Origin: Heliocidaris tuberculata
Lineage: Eukaryota; Echinodermata; Echinoidea; Camarodonta; Echinometridae
Assembly (NCBI GenBank): GCA_025618425.1
Contig: CM046846.1
Location: 35,031,363-35,095,362 of the forward strand
DNA: 64,000 nucleotides
Reading direction: 5' to 3'
Of this stretch, positions 46,858 through 56,769 are shown piece by piece (position 1 is the first letter of the stretch; each line of letters begins with the position of its first letter). Both the position numbers and the translations under genes were made by a program. The notes under the pieces were generated by a model. That model was not told the origin of the DNA and made no database searches. It worked only from the letters and a program-made list of their open reading frames with translations.

Positions 46858-47620
46858 CAGGAGTGGTATTCTGAGCTCCATTTTATCTCTAAGTTATTTA
46901 AATTTTATCTCTTTTAAAAAAATTGGTATTCTGAGACCACTTTTTATCTCGGATTTTATCTCATATTTTATCTCTGTCTCCTACCTCTCCCGTGCCTATA
47001 CAGTTGTACGCATGATACGCGCATATCCTTAAACACTTACGCCCATAATATTTATGGGAAGGATAAAATTAAAATAGGGTAGGGGCTATTTTATCTCTAG
47101 GATGCATGAAAAGTGCTACATTTTTGGATGAGTATAGTGCTAGTCATGCGATCAAAATGATTAAAAGATACTCAGTATTGACTATATTTCTCAAGCAACA
47201 TTCTCATATGATTATCGAATTCTATTTCAAGATTTTTGTCAACTAATATCATACTTGCAATAATGCTTGTGATGGTGTTCTAAAACCTCTGAAAGTACCT
47301 CATTCCTTTTCGAGGAAATCCTAGCAAAATCGTGTTTGCGCTTTGAGGCACGCATATTGAAAATTGTAAAAATAACGCATTCGCGCTCTCTTGCCCCAGA
47401 GACTGGCAGAGAGCAATTCTATTGGCTGAGCATGATGAAAGTGAAATCTAACAACATTTCTTAGTGGCTATCGCATAAATGGGCATGTCTTAGATGAGAT
47501 AAAATCTCGCTAAAATGGTTCTCAGAATACCAATATAAAAATATTTTAAGGGTATTTTATCTCACTGACTTAAAATCTCAGATTTTATTTGAGATAAAAT
47601 GAATCTCAAAATACTGCCCC
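46858..47620. mobile_element. GGAGTGGTATTCTGA/GGGGCAGTATTTTGA foldback, overlaps luciferase copy A 3' end
   Basis: Left AGTGGTATTCTGAGCTCC, complement of right GGGGCAGTATTTTGAGATTC. Both arms are rich in ATTTTATCTC units. The right terminus (47616-47620 outward edge) lies within the reading frame of the minus-strand luciferase-like gene and supplies its last codons and stop. Confidence 0.85.
47584..47589 (-). promoter_or_regulatory. Candidate AATAAA poly(A) signal of copy A
   Basis: AATAAA on the minus strand, about 17 nt after the copy A stop, inside the MITE arm. If used, the MITE provides both stop and polyadenylation signal. Confidence 0.45.
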
Positions 47621-48120
47621 GGATAAGAATTCTTTGATATGATTTCCAATCTGGATGGGTGAATCTTCCTGTAGGAAATGTGATCCTTCTGATTCAACAA
47701 TCTTCTGGTTTGGCCAGTCTGCAATGCTTTTCTTGATCCCCGCACTAAAGAATCCTGGCTTTGCATGGATATAGAGCTTTGGTAGCTCAGCAGACCCCTT
47801 AAGCCAGGCATGGTAGGCTGTAGCTATGGCGATCACATCGTCTGGTCCATCACCCATGATGGGGATTTCACGGGGCCATGTGAGGGTGGGGCGTCGGTCC
47901 TCTCCAGGGTTCTTGAAAGGCTCACGATAAGCATCCATCTCCTCTTGTCGTAACTCCCTCAGGATGGCTCTAGGTAGTAGAAGCTCAACAAAGAAGTTCT
48001 TCTGCAGCACCATGTCATTGCCAGTATCCGAGCGAAGAGCCTGGAAGAAGTCTCTAGCTATGTCTGGGAAACGATCCCAACCTGGTATAGGAGCCACAAC
48101 ACTTTCCATGTGGATTAGAC
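47606..48120 (-). CDS. Luciferase-like copy A, exon 3
   Basis: 170 residues plus stop: [85 protein letters not shown]. The final residues GAVF and TGA are encoded by the MITE terminus at 47606-47620. Confidence 0.92.
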
Positions 48121-49997
48121 CTACAACATAAGAAAAAAAAAAAAATTTCAATAGGTCATAAAGTACCCGATGATTTTCAAAAAAATGCATTTTCCACAGA
48201 CTCCAGCCCTAGTTATCTCAGACTTAGTATTAGAAGGGGCAAGGCCCCTTTACCTTTTTACAAGTTAGTTGGGATCGATGTTTTATCAACTAACCTTCAA
48301 GTCTATTTCTGTGCTCATTGCACCAATGGAAGCCCAGGGCGGAACCCCAGTCATGGCACACAATGCTAACCTGAAATGAAATAAAAGCAATCAAGAGTTA
48401 GTTGCATGAATAATTTAAACATATTTCATGTGAAATCTATTAAGATTTTCTTATAAATACAGTGGAACCTGGTTAAACAAACTCCTTGGGACCACAAAAA
48501 TGACCTTGTTATATTGAAGTCTTGTTATATCAGTGCTAAAAAAACAATAGAATACAAAGAAGTAGGACCAGTACAAGGTACATGTAGATTCCACTGTAGC
48601 ACAAAAGTGCATTGTAAGCCACTCACCATGGTATCATTTCATGATCATTATTTATTAGGGCCTGAAATAGCATGCAAAGCAAAGAACTTGGACATACAGG
48701 AAAAAACAAGTTAAGAGACTCTAGACTCTATAGACTACCTTAGTTCTTCCTCCCCCCCCCCCCCCCCCAAGATATGGCATTTCGAATTATAAAATTTTAG
48801 ACTTAAAAAAAAATTACCTCTGGTCAAAAAATATAATACCGGTACTGAATTTTAAAAAAACATCAAGTGCAATCATGAAATTCATGGGGAAAATATAACT
48901 GGGTAATTCATCTGACAGTTAAAGGGCAATCCAACCTTAATAGCAAGTTGCTTTGAAAGAAAGAGGAAAAATCAGAGCAGCAGATTGGTGAAAGTTTGAA
49001 CGAAATCGGACAAGCAATAAGAAAGTTATGAATTTTTGAAAGTTGTAATCACTATGCTTATGGGAATTTCAAATTGGCCGAATAGGTAATGTCACTGTGA
49101 TGTAGCTGTGGACAACTCCCCCATTCACTCTAACCCACAAAATGACTAAAATGTAACTTTTTTTCAAAATGTATTACTCAGTAGGATCTTTTCATTCATG
49201 AAGACCTATAACAATATGCTATCTCCAATATATTTTGAGTACAGCCCCGAGGGTAAAAGCGCCTCAAAGAAAACCGCAGATTAATGATATTTTTGTGTAC
49301 GCCAAATGGGAGAGTTGTCCACAAAAATGTCACAATTGACTCACCAAATTGCCAATTTGAGATTCGCAGAGATGTAGTGATCTCATTTTTCAAACATCCA
49401 TAACTTTCTTAGTCCTTGTCCGATTTCTAAAGGTAGGATTGCCCTTTAAATTGCTGATTTGATTTTTGTTCCTTTAATTAAAATCTTTTTTTCTAATTCA
49501 AATAAAAAATTACCAGTAAAAATACCAGCCCTGCTGTCCATGCATACCTTTTCTGGTAAGTTGACAGAGTCAAACCAAGCAGACAGGTAGCGATAGTGGT
49601 CTACGAATCGGTATGAATGGTTGGCCAGTTTGTTGGAACGTCCCTGACCAATAAGATCTGGAGCAAGACATCGAGCAATGGGTTCCACGCGTGGAATTAC
49701 ATTCCTCCACAGATACGAAGACGTCGGGTTACCGTGAAGGAATACTACTGCATGTTTACTGCTGCTGTTTTGGGGATCAGAGTCGTAATATGACATCTTC
49801 TCACCCAAAACATCGACTTTCTTGCACTTTCCCCACCATTCATCCGCCGTCAAAAGGGGTATAGTTGACTGGTGTCGCGATGCCAGAGTTGCGGCGGGCA
49901 TGACACTTCGCTGTCCGCTATCACACTGTCCAAATTTTAGATGTCCCATGAGAGTTTGCAGTCTACTAGTAGAACGGAACGCCATTTTTCCAAACAT
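47606..49997 (-). CDS. Renilla-luciferase/haloalkane-dehalogenase-like hydrolase, copy A (3 exons)
   Basis: Exons 49997-49548, 48370-48295 and 48120-47606 join to 1041 nt, 346 residues. It is an alpha/beta hydrolase of the Renilla-luciferase/haloalkane-dehalogenase family. Visible catalytic features: [12 protein letters not shown] (oxyanion Asn), [12 protein letters not shown] (nucleophile Asp and adjacent Trp), LIHMESVV (acidic Glu) and [10 protein letters not shown] (His), plus [12 protein letters not shown] and KPGFFSAGI. About 40 extra N-terminal residues, Arg/Ser-rich and poor in acids, precede the luciferase-like start. The gene is divergent from copy B at 57196. Whether it emits light with coelenterazine or dehalogenates cannot be told from sequence. 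Splice sites GT-AG, phases 0 and 1. Confidence 0.92.
48295..48370 (-). CDS. Luciferase-like copy A, exon 2
   Basis: 76 nt: [20 protein letters not shown] then RNRLEG. Contains the nucleophilic Asp. Acceptor ATTTCAG, donor GTTAGT. Same length and phase as copy B exon 2 (63538-63613). Confidence 0.93.
48460..48598. mobile_element. ACAGTGGAACCTG MITE in copy A intron 1
   Basis: Left ACAGTGGAACCTGGTTAAAC, right GTAGATTCCACTGTA, about 139 bp, imperfect inverted ends, with TTGTTATAT repeats inside. Confidence 0.65.
48919..49449. mobile_element. TTAA-type MITE in copy A intron 1
   Basis: TTAAAGGGCAATCCAACCTT at the left and AGGATTGCCCTTTAA at the right, TTAA on both edges. Inverted copy of 35943-36534. 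Confidence 0.88.
49548..49997 (-). CDS. Luciferase-like copy A, exon 1
   Basis: 150 residues from [14 protein letters not shown] through [51 protein letters not shown] to SVNLPEK; donor GTATGC. The first 40 residues look like a mitochondrial-type presequence (inference). Confidence 0.92.
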
Positions 49998-51038
49998 GAT
50001 TCAACTATTATGATATCAGAGATCAGGAGCCGATATCAGGACATCTATATATCCAGGGTAAGCGTAAATCAGTCAACGGAAGTCCACCTCAGCCCTGATT
50101 CATGAATCTTATCGAATCCTCGGACCCTCCGCTTCTGTATGTTTACATTTTCAGGTCAATGTGCGAAGTGTATGGTGTCTTTGAGCTAAAAATAAAAGAT
50201 AAATGGAGGCAGGTAAATACATGCATCTTCATTCTTGGCACACGATCAATTACATCCTGGGGTGGAACAGAAACCTGGACATGGGACGGGGTGGATGATT
50301 TTTTTTTCTCAGGCAGGAGATGGGGTGCAGCTCCTCCAAAATTTAATTTCGTGGGATAAAAGGGGAACGCAGCACTATGCTATGGTTGAATGAAAATAAA
50401 TGTGGATTTGTATACAATTATAAGAAGTGAACATTTTCGTGTTCACTTCTCATTTTCTCAAATAACCCTCGTCAAAGTACAATCAAGTGTTTGATTAACT
50501 AACGGTGAAAATAAGAACAACATTACAAACAACAACAACAACAAAAACAAAATAAAAACTATTTCACTGCATGAGATGACGTACTCATCAGCCAAATTCT
50601 AATGAAGGGTTTTAATGTTTTTCTATGTTACGTAACAATTCAGGATTTATTGAAAAGATGATATGCCTACTGCATGCTTTTTCTATTTCAAGTTTTTTGT
50701 TCTCTTAACGTTAAATTGTCACTTCTTTGTTATACTTTAAACATCCCAATAGATACATTACACAATTTAAACGGATACTTGAGATGGTTTATCTAAAGCA
50801 TGTGTAAGTGTATTTATGTTTTGTATATGCCCATTGTTTCGTTCTGCATCTTAAAAAAAACTTCCCGAGGGAAAATAAAGGCAAAGTATAGTACAGCATA
50901 TTGTCTCACAGGCATTCCATACTAAAAAAAAAAATCTAAAGTTATTGTGTGCGTAGTACACATGAGAGGATAGGAAAAAAATCCCATTACATATACCATG
51001 ATTAGGCTTATAATATATCCTGCATGACAAGCCGTATG
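49998..51038. other. Upstream of copy A, no gene
   Basis: 1 kb without coding homology. A segment at 50859-50925 (GGGAAAATAAAGGCAAAGTA) recurs in diverged form at 53105-53170, flanking the mariner-like element. Confidence 0.5.
50046..50052 (-). promoter_or_regulatory. TATA-like box, copy A
   Basis: TATATAT about 50 nt upstream of the copy A ATG on the minus strand. Copy B has the same motif at a similar distance, which supports a short 5' UTR for both. Confidence 0.5.
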
Positions 51039-52523
51039 CAGTGCGTCCCAGAAAAAACAAAACCCTAAAACAAAGGGTTATTGTGACCACACTATGTGCT
51101 CTATGACAATAATCATCTATTTTCCATAAACCAGAAGTATTATGCTTTTAAATGATACCTTGATGGTATTCATCTGTACATGGTTTACAGAACAGCAGCA
51201 TTTTGAAAATGACAATTGGGTAAAGCCGTCAAAACGTTAGGATCACATGCGAAGATGACCCAAATGTAAAATGGCTTTTAAAACCCTATGAAAAAACTGT
51301 TTTTATCTGTTTCTTTCAAATACGAGGGTAAGGATAACACCCTCGTCATAAAATAATGTTTTGTCGATGTTAGGGGTAAAGAAAGGGCATGTTTTCGAAA
51401 TGAAAAGCAATTTTTTTCATTCTTCTGAACTGAAGTTTATTTTAAGAACAAAGCTGACAGAAAGGTGATATTTTTCATAAAAGTAAAGTAAATGTCACTT
51501 TCCAATGTCATCAGATGGAAATACAAGGTAGAAAGGGCACATAAGACAGAAAAAATATCAAGATTATGGCAATTTCCCACCTCAGTAGGAGCACATTTTC
51601 CACCACTCGAAGGGCACTTTTTCATCTTTTAAGGGATATTTATTGATTTCGGAAATTTTGACCGGGTTTGCGCCTGCCACCACTGTAAATTGGTATTGAC
51701 CCATGTTTTATGAATTTCTGATTGAATGCATGCCATCACAAAACTTGGCCTTTCACGTACCATATCTCTTAAAAAGCTTGTATTTCTATTTAGTCATTTT
51801 CGCATGTGATACTAACGTCTTCACGGTTTTACCCAAATCCGGCAGAACTGAGTTTTTACATGCCATTTAAATTTGTGCCGCTGTTCGGTAAAGCATACAC
51901 GGATAGATGCCATCAAGGTATCATTTAGAAGCATAATACTTCCAGTTTATGAAAATAGATAAATATTGTCATAGAGCATATAGTGTGATAACCAGGCGCG
52001 CCGGAAGCAATTCTGGATTGGGGGGGCAAACAACCCAGGGGGCTCACTATTTTGGAGGGGGAGGGGGCTCATGTCAAAAATTTTCGGAGGTGACCAGAGG
52101 TGTACGCAGAATTTTTTTTTTGGGGGGGGGGGACAAGACGCGTAAAAATTTTCGAAGAAACTCGAAAGCGAGATAGCGAAGCAACAGAGCTGGTTACGAG
52201 CACTGGCGTAAATCACACATATATAATCTTTTATTTTGCGAGCGAGCGAAGCGAGCGAGCGAAAAATAACCACTTTTCTAAGTTATATACAATATTTTCA
52301 TTCCAACTCTTCTTCTTTTTCTTCTTCTTCTTCTTCCTCTCCCTTTTTTTTTTTTTTTTTTTTTTTGGGGGGGGGGCTTTTTGGGGGGGGCGAAAATGCA
52401 TTTTGCCCCCCACTTTTTCGTTTGGGGGGCGACTGCCCCCCCCTGCCCCCCCCCCCCCCCCGCTTCCGGCGCCTATGGTGATAACCCTTTGTTTTAAGGT
52501 TTCGTTTTTTCTTGGACGCACTG
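51039..52523. mobile_element. Mariner-like foldback element, ~1.5 kb
   Basis: Left CAGTGCGTCCCAGAAAAAAC, complement of right CAGTGCGTCCAAGAAAAAAC, followed on both sides by AAAACAAAGGGTTAT. Long arms continue (AGCATAATACTTC, ATACCTTGATGG, CATCTGT segments). TA at the right edge; TG at the left, probably mutated. A hAT-like insertion (51993-52477) sits in the right arm. No transposase. Confidence 0.82.
51993..52477. mobile_element. hAT-like MITE with poly-G/poly-C core
   Basis: Left CAGGCGCGCCGGAAGC, complement of right CATAGGCGCCGGAAGC, flanked by the exact 8-bp duplication GTGATAAC (51985-51992, 52478-52485). The interior holds long G8-G9, T24 and C16 runs and GAGCGAGCGAAGCGAGCGAG at ~52240. 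All Gly/Pro/Lys-rich frames here are compositional artefacts. Confidence 0.85.
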
Positions 52524-52553
52524 TATAGCCGTAATATTTTGTAGTAGGCAAGC

Positions 52554-53085
52554 TTAAAGGGAAAGTCCACCCTGGTATTTAGTTGATTTGAATAAAGGCA
52601 GAAAAATAAGAGAAACAGATCAGTGTAAGTTTTAGCAAAATCCGATAAGAAATAAGAAAGTTCTGCATTTTTGAATTTGTGATCAGTCAAACACAAATTA
52701 GCAACTACGTGACGTATCTTGCGAGCTCCTCTCCCATTTGCTCAGTACAGAAAATCTCATAAATTTTCATTTTCTTAGTTTTTATGAAGGAATAGATTTG
52801 TATCATTCAGGTTTTGTGTAAAAACTATGAGCAATGAACATATCTAAGGTGCGTGTATGACTGAATATTTTCTTTAGAGAAAATGGAAAATGGAAATGAT
52901 TTTGGGTGTACAGTGTAAAGGGGAGAGGAGCTCGCAAGATACTTCACGGATGATTACAACTTCAAAAAAATCATAATTTTCTTATTTCTTATCGTATTTT
53001 GCTCAAACCTTCACAGATCCGTTTCTTTAATATTTCTACTTCTTATAAAATAAACTTGTAATCGGGACGTGGACTTCCCCTTTAA
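52554..53085. mobile_element. TTAA-type MITE, 532 bp
   Basis: TTAAAGGGAAAGTCCACCCT at the left, GTGGACTTCCCCTTTAA at the right, TTAA on each edge. Inner arms CTCGCAAGATA versus TATCTTGCGAGCTCC. Same family as 9472 and 26690. Confidence 0.88.
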
Positions 53086-53398
53086 GTTCAATTGCAAATT
53101 CTGCGGGAAAATAAAAACAAAGTTCTACTTTATCGTATAGCATGTATAGCCTTCCAATGCTAGGAAATTAAGAAAAAAGAAAGTTTGTATTGTGTGTGAA
53201 CACATGATATGATTGAAAAGGGGAAACTCCTGGGATACCATGTACCCCTTACAATTTCCTAACAATCCGTAAAAAGCTCCACTTTTGTTGCTGGTCATCA
53301 TCTTCTACCAAACTTAAATCCGTTAGAAGTAAAGCTTTCAAAAGCCCCATGTAGTTCAATCGAATAATTGTAGACTTATCATTCCAAGGGCGTAGGCT

Positions 53399-53429
<31 letters not shown>

Positions 53430-53725
53430 GCGGAGGCATAGGAGTTCCGCCCCTGAAAAAAAAAAAAAAAAAAACTTTTTCCTCCTTTCAACAGCTTCAA
53501 AAACAAGGGGGCACATGACCCGAAACATTCTGTAAAACAATTATTAGTCTTGATTTCTGCCCCAAACCTTATACTAAAAGTCAGGCCATCCATAGAGGTC
53601 GGCCAAATCCATTCTTGTCTCATGACGACAGTACCGCGAGACTTATAGTTAATTAAAACCCTTTCGCACCTATAACACCCGAAACTGACGCCCGAAACAG
53701 AGATTACTTAAACGCCCCGGAACCT
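53086..53725. other. No gene; repeat scraps
   Basis: Contains an ~80-bp GC-rich inverted segment at 53390-53455 (GGGCGTAGGCTGGGGGGTGC and its mirror) followed by A20. Otherwise AT-rich and featureless. Confidence 0.5.
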
Positions 53726-54186
53726 GGGGGGGGGGGGGGGGGTCACTCGCGGACTGAAGTGGTACCCATGCTCGTCTAAGCACCTCAAAACTGGACCCAA
53801 ATTTAAAGGAAGTTCTTGGTGTCAAATTCTACCTCTAAAAGGATATTGTAAAATATACCCTTAAAAGGCATAAATGGCGTAGGAAAATGTACCAACAAAT
53901 GTCGAAGAACGCCTATTTCTCAAAAAACGTCGAATGTTAGACTGTACAACACCCATTTTTCTAAAAAAAAAAGAAACAAAACAAAACAAAAAAACGTCGA
54001 ATGTAAGACTGAAAAACACCCTGTTTTCTCAAAACCGTCGAATGTAAGACTGAAAAACACCCCTTTTCCCCCAAAGACGTCATCTGATCCTTTCATTCGA
54101 CTTTTTTTTTTTTTTGACAAGCATGGGTACCCGGCATGGGTACCACTTCACTCAGTCTCTGAGTGACCCCCCCCCCCCCCCCCCCC
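53726..54186. mobile_element. Foldback element with G-run termini
   Basis: Left CTG(G)n then GTCACTCGCGGACTGAAGTG and GTACCCATGC; the right end mirrors it (GCATGGGTACCACTTCACTC, AGTCTCTGAGTGACC(C)n). Interior has repeated AACGTCGAATGTAAGACTG units. Related half-elements lie at ~2058-2330 and ~3490-3650. Confidence 0.8.
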
Positions 54187-54202
54187 GGGCCCAGAAAGCC
54201 CG

Positions 54203-54412
54203 CTGGACTTCAGTATCCTTTTAGAGAGGAGTGCAAGTGCACTGAGGCGCTTACACTCATATCTACGGGTTACTATGGGCCAGGAGAGGCTGTCATCTTT
54301 GGCTCTGATACACATTCATTATACCAAACACATTGATCTTGATCGAGTGGTCGACATTTACGCTTCTCTCCACCCAAGGCGACTAGAGTTGAAGTCCCTC
54401 ATCGCACCATAA
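54203..54412 (+). pseudogene. hAT transposase C-terminal fossil
   Basis: A short plus-strand frame ending in TAA at 54410-54412: ERSASALRRLHSYLRVTMGQ, ERLSSLALIHIHYTKHIDLD, VVDIYASLHPRRLEL. The SALRRLKTYLR-TMGQERL-LALLHIH block is the hAT-family C-terminal dimerisation region. The rest of the transposase is absent, so this is a relic. Confidence 0.75.
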
Positions 54413-54607
54413 GTGATGTAATGATGTGTGAGTGATTTTAACACTACTAAACGTCGATTAGCAAACTCCATTCACACCTTCAAGACTATATGCGCTGAAA
54501 AGTGAAAACAGTCACTCAGCTATATAAATTTTCTTCGTGCGTGTGTACTGTGGATGCTCCACCTTTTACCAATCCATGTGCATATAAACTCTTTCTCAGT
54601 ACAATGA

Positions 54608-54892
54608 ATATCTCCATATAGATTTGATTTGATTCGATTTGAATTTATTTAGACAGTATAAAAAATGTCTAGTGAAGACAAAATATGTTCAAGTAAACAC
54701 ATACAGGTCTGCTTTCCGGACAGAAATACAATAACATTAACAACATCATAAGCACATTTTGCAGAATCAATATAGGATCAAGTTATAAAATACTAATACA
54801 CACCAGCTATGATTGCCAGAAAAACGTACATTGTAACATTTCAAGCACAGAGTTGCATGGTGATATATATGCAATGATAGGTTTTTGTAAAA
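54608..54892 (-). mobile_element. LINE-type 3' tail, minus orientation
   Basis: (CAAAT)n-like repeats read on the minus strand at 54618-54650 (ATTTGATTTGATTCGATTTG on plus) beside AATTTATTTAGACAGTATA, the usual look of a CR1/L2 3' terminus. No coding part. Confidence 0.45.
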
Positions 54893-55495
54893 TTAAAGGC
54901 CAAGTCCACACCAATATCAAGTTGATTTCAATAAATAGAGTCAAATTAAACAAGCATAATGCTGAAAATTTCATCAAAATCGGATGTAAAATAAGAAAGG
55001 TTTGACATTTTAAAGTTTCGCCTATTTTTCACAAAACAGTTATATGCATAACACGGTGGATATGCAAATGAGATAGCTGATGGTGTCACACACTCACTAT
55101 TTCTTTTGTATTTTATTATATGAATTATAGAATATTTCAATTTTTGCAGATTTGACAATAAGGAAGCTCTTCCTTGAATCACAATATGTTACAACAATGA
55201 CAATTCCACAGGTTCAGTGAGGAATCAATTTTTGTTTCACATCATAATGAGGAAAAAAATGAAATATTTCACATTTCATATGATAAAATACAAAAGAAAT
55301 AGTGAGTGGATGACGTCATCGGTTCCCTCATTTGCATACCGACCAGGATGTGCATATAACTGTTTTGTGAAATTAAGCGAAACTTTAAAATTTCGTAACT
55401 TTCTTATTTTACATCCGATTTTGATGAAATTTTCAGCATTATGCTTGTTTAATTTTACTCTACTTTTTCAAATCAACTTGATATTGGCCCTATGG
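54893..55495. mobile_element. TTAA-type MITE, right end replaced by histone DNA
   Basis: Left TTAAAGGCCAAGTCCACACC. Mirrored arms (GAAAATTTCATCAAAATCGG..., CGATTTTGATGAAATTTTC) run to ATCAACTTGATATTGG, after which the expected right terminus is missing and histone-promoter sequence begins. Confidence 0.8.
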
Positions 55496-55502
55496 CCCTA
55501 TG

Positions 55503-55635
55503 GAATTATAGCGCCACCAGTGACCAGAATGAGAATGCAGCCGTGAATAGAATTCGCGGGCAAGTTTCCGATTGGCGCCAATCAGGCTGTGAATCGGATC
55601 CCTCGTAGGCAATAAATAGCTTCCACTGGGCAGTG
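55503..55635 (+). promoter_or_regulatory. Histone-type promoter, copy 1 (orphan)
   Basis: Near-identical to 56013-56145, which sits directly before the H4 start. Contains GATTGGCGCCAATC (two CCAAT boxes back to back) and AATAAATAGC as a TATA-like box. No histone coding sequence follows; instead the DNA turns into an inverted copy of its own end. Confidence 0.7.
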
Positions 55636-55650
55636 GAGGCTATTTATAAA
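55607..55650. repeat. Palindrome at the broken end of promoter copy 1
   Basis: ATAAATAGCTTCCACTG / GG / CAGTGGAGGCTATTTAT: two 17-base arms with one mismatch around a GG spacer, so the promoter end is followed at once by its own inverted copy. Confidence 0.85.
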
Positions 55651-55733
55651 TAAATATATATATAGTTGGTGATAATAGTCAAAATTGACTGATTGCCATA
55701 AAACACTAATCAACAACAACAGTGTTCTAGTCA

Positions 55734-55777
55734 TTCTCCTGATGACGATCAGAGCATACTGATCGAAACGTCGAGAA
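55734..55777 (+). ncRNA. Hammerhead-ribozyme-like motif, copy 1
   Basis: Order of parts: TTCTC (stem I 5' strand), CTGATGA core, C, GATCAG-AGCATA-CTGATC hairpin (stem II), GAAAC core, GTC cleavage-type triplet, GAGAA (stem I 3' strand). This is the layout of minimal type I hammerheads with an ACGT stem III known from Penelope-like elements and retrozymes. One deviation: an unpaired C (55746) between CTGATGA and stem II. Activity is unproven. Confidence 0.55.
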
Positions 55778-55803
55778 CCACAGAGCTCTTAGCGGAGCTC
55801 ACC

Positions 55804-55819
55804 AGCCCTTTTCAGGGCT
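55804..55819 (+). terminator. Histone 3' stem-loop, copy 1
   Basis: AGCCCTTTTCAGGGCT: 6-bp stem and TTTC loop, the replication-dependent histone mRNA 3' end. Followed 8 nt later by CTTGAAAGAATT, resembling the sea urchin CAAGAAAGA downstream element that pairs with U7. No histone CDS precedes it. Confidence 0.85.
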
Positions 55820-56012
55820 CTTATTCCTTGAAAGAATTACATGGTGTAACCCTGAAAAACTAAACGTACAATTCACTATCTCCACCATGAAAGTGTCGCT
55901 GATACTTCACTAAATACCGGCTCTAAGGGGAGCAATCATTCAGCGGAAAATCTGGCCCTTGTTCTTTATTCAGAGAAAACAATGGCACCGTCCGGTGCTT
56001 TCTCTGTTTAGA

Positions 56013-56145
56013 GGAATTATAGCGCCACCAGTGACCAGAATGAGAATGCAGCCGTGAGTAGAATTCGCGGGCATTTCCGATTGGCGCCAATCAGGCTGTG
56101 AATCGGATCCCTCCGTAGGCAATAAATAGCCTCCACTGGGCACAG
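56013..56145 (+). promoter_or_regulatory. Histone H4 promoter, copy 2
   Basis: About 133 bp repeated from 55503-55635: GCGCCACCAGTGACCAGAAT, GATTGGCGCCAATC, GCAATAAATAGCC (TATA-like), then TCCACTGGGCACAG. The ATG of the H4-like frame lies 50 nt downstream. Confidence 0.72.
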
Positions 56146-56150
56146 TGTAA

Positions 56151-56610
<460 letters not shown>

Positions 56611-56636
56611 AATTACACACACACGTATTCTAGTCA

Positions 56637-56680
56637 TTCTCCTGATGACGATCAGAGTATACTGATCGAAACGTCGAGAA
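56637..56680 (+). ncRNA. Hammerhead-ribozyme-like motif, copy 2
   Basis: Same layout as copy 1: TTCTC, CTGATGA, C, GATCAG-AGTATA-CTGATC, GAAAC, GTC, GAGAA. It differs from copy 1 only in the stem II loop (AGTATA versus AGCATA), so the paired and core bases are all kept. Confidence 0.55.
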
Positions 56681-56706
56681 CCACAGAGCTCTTAGCGGAG
56701 CTCACC

Positions 56707-56722
56707 AGCCCTTTTCAGGGCT
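56707..56722 (+). terminator. Histone 3' stem-loop, copy 2
   Basis: AGCCCTTTTCAGGGCT, followed by CTTATTCCTTGAAAGAATT. Identical to copy 1 and to its flanks from TTCTAGTCATTCTCC to GAAAAACTAAA, a ~136-bp shared module. Confidence 0.85.
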
Positions 56723-56769
56723 CTTATTCCTTGAAAGAATTACATGGTGTAACCCTGAAAAACTAAAAT

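Noticed and set aside
52100..52696. Gly/Pro/Lys/Ser-rich frames
   Set aside because: Translations of homopolymer runs within a MITE.
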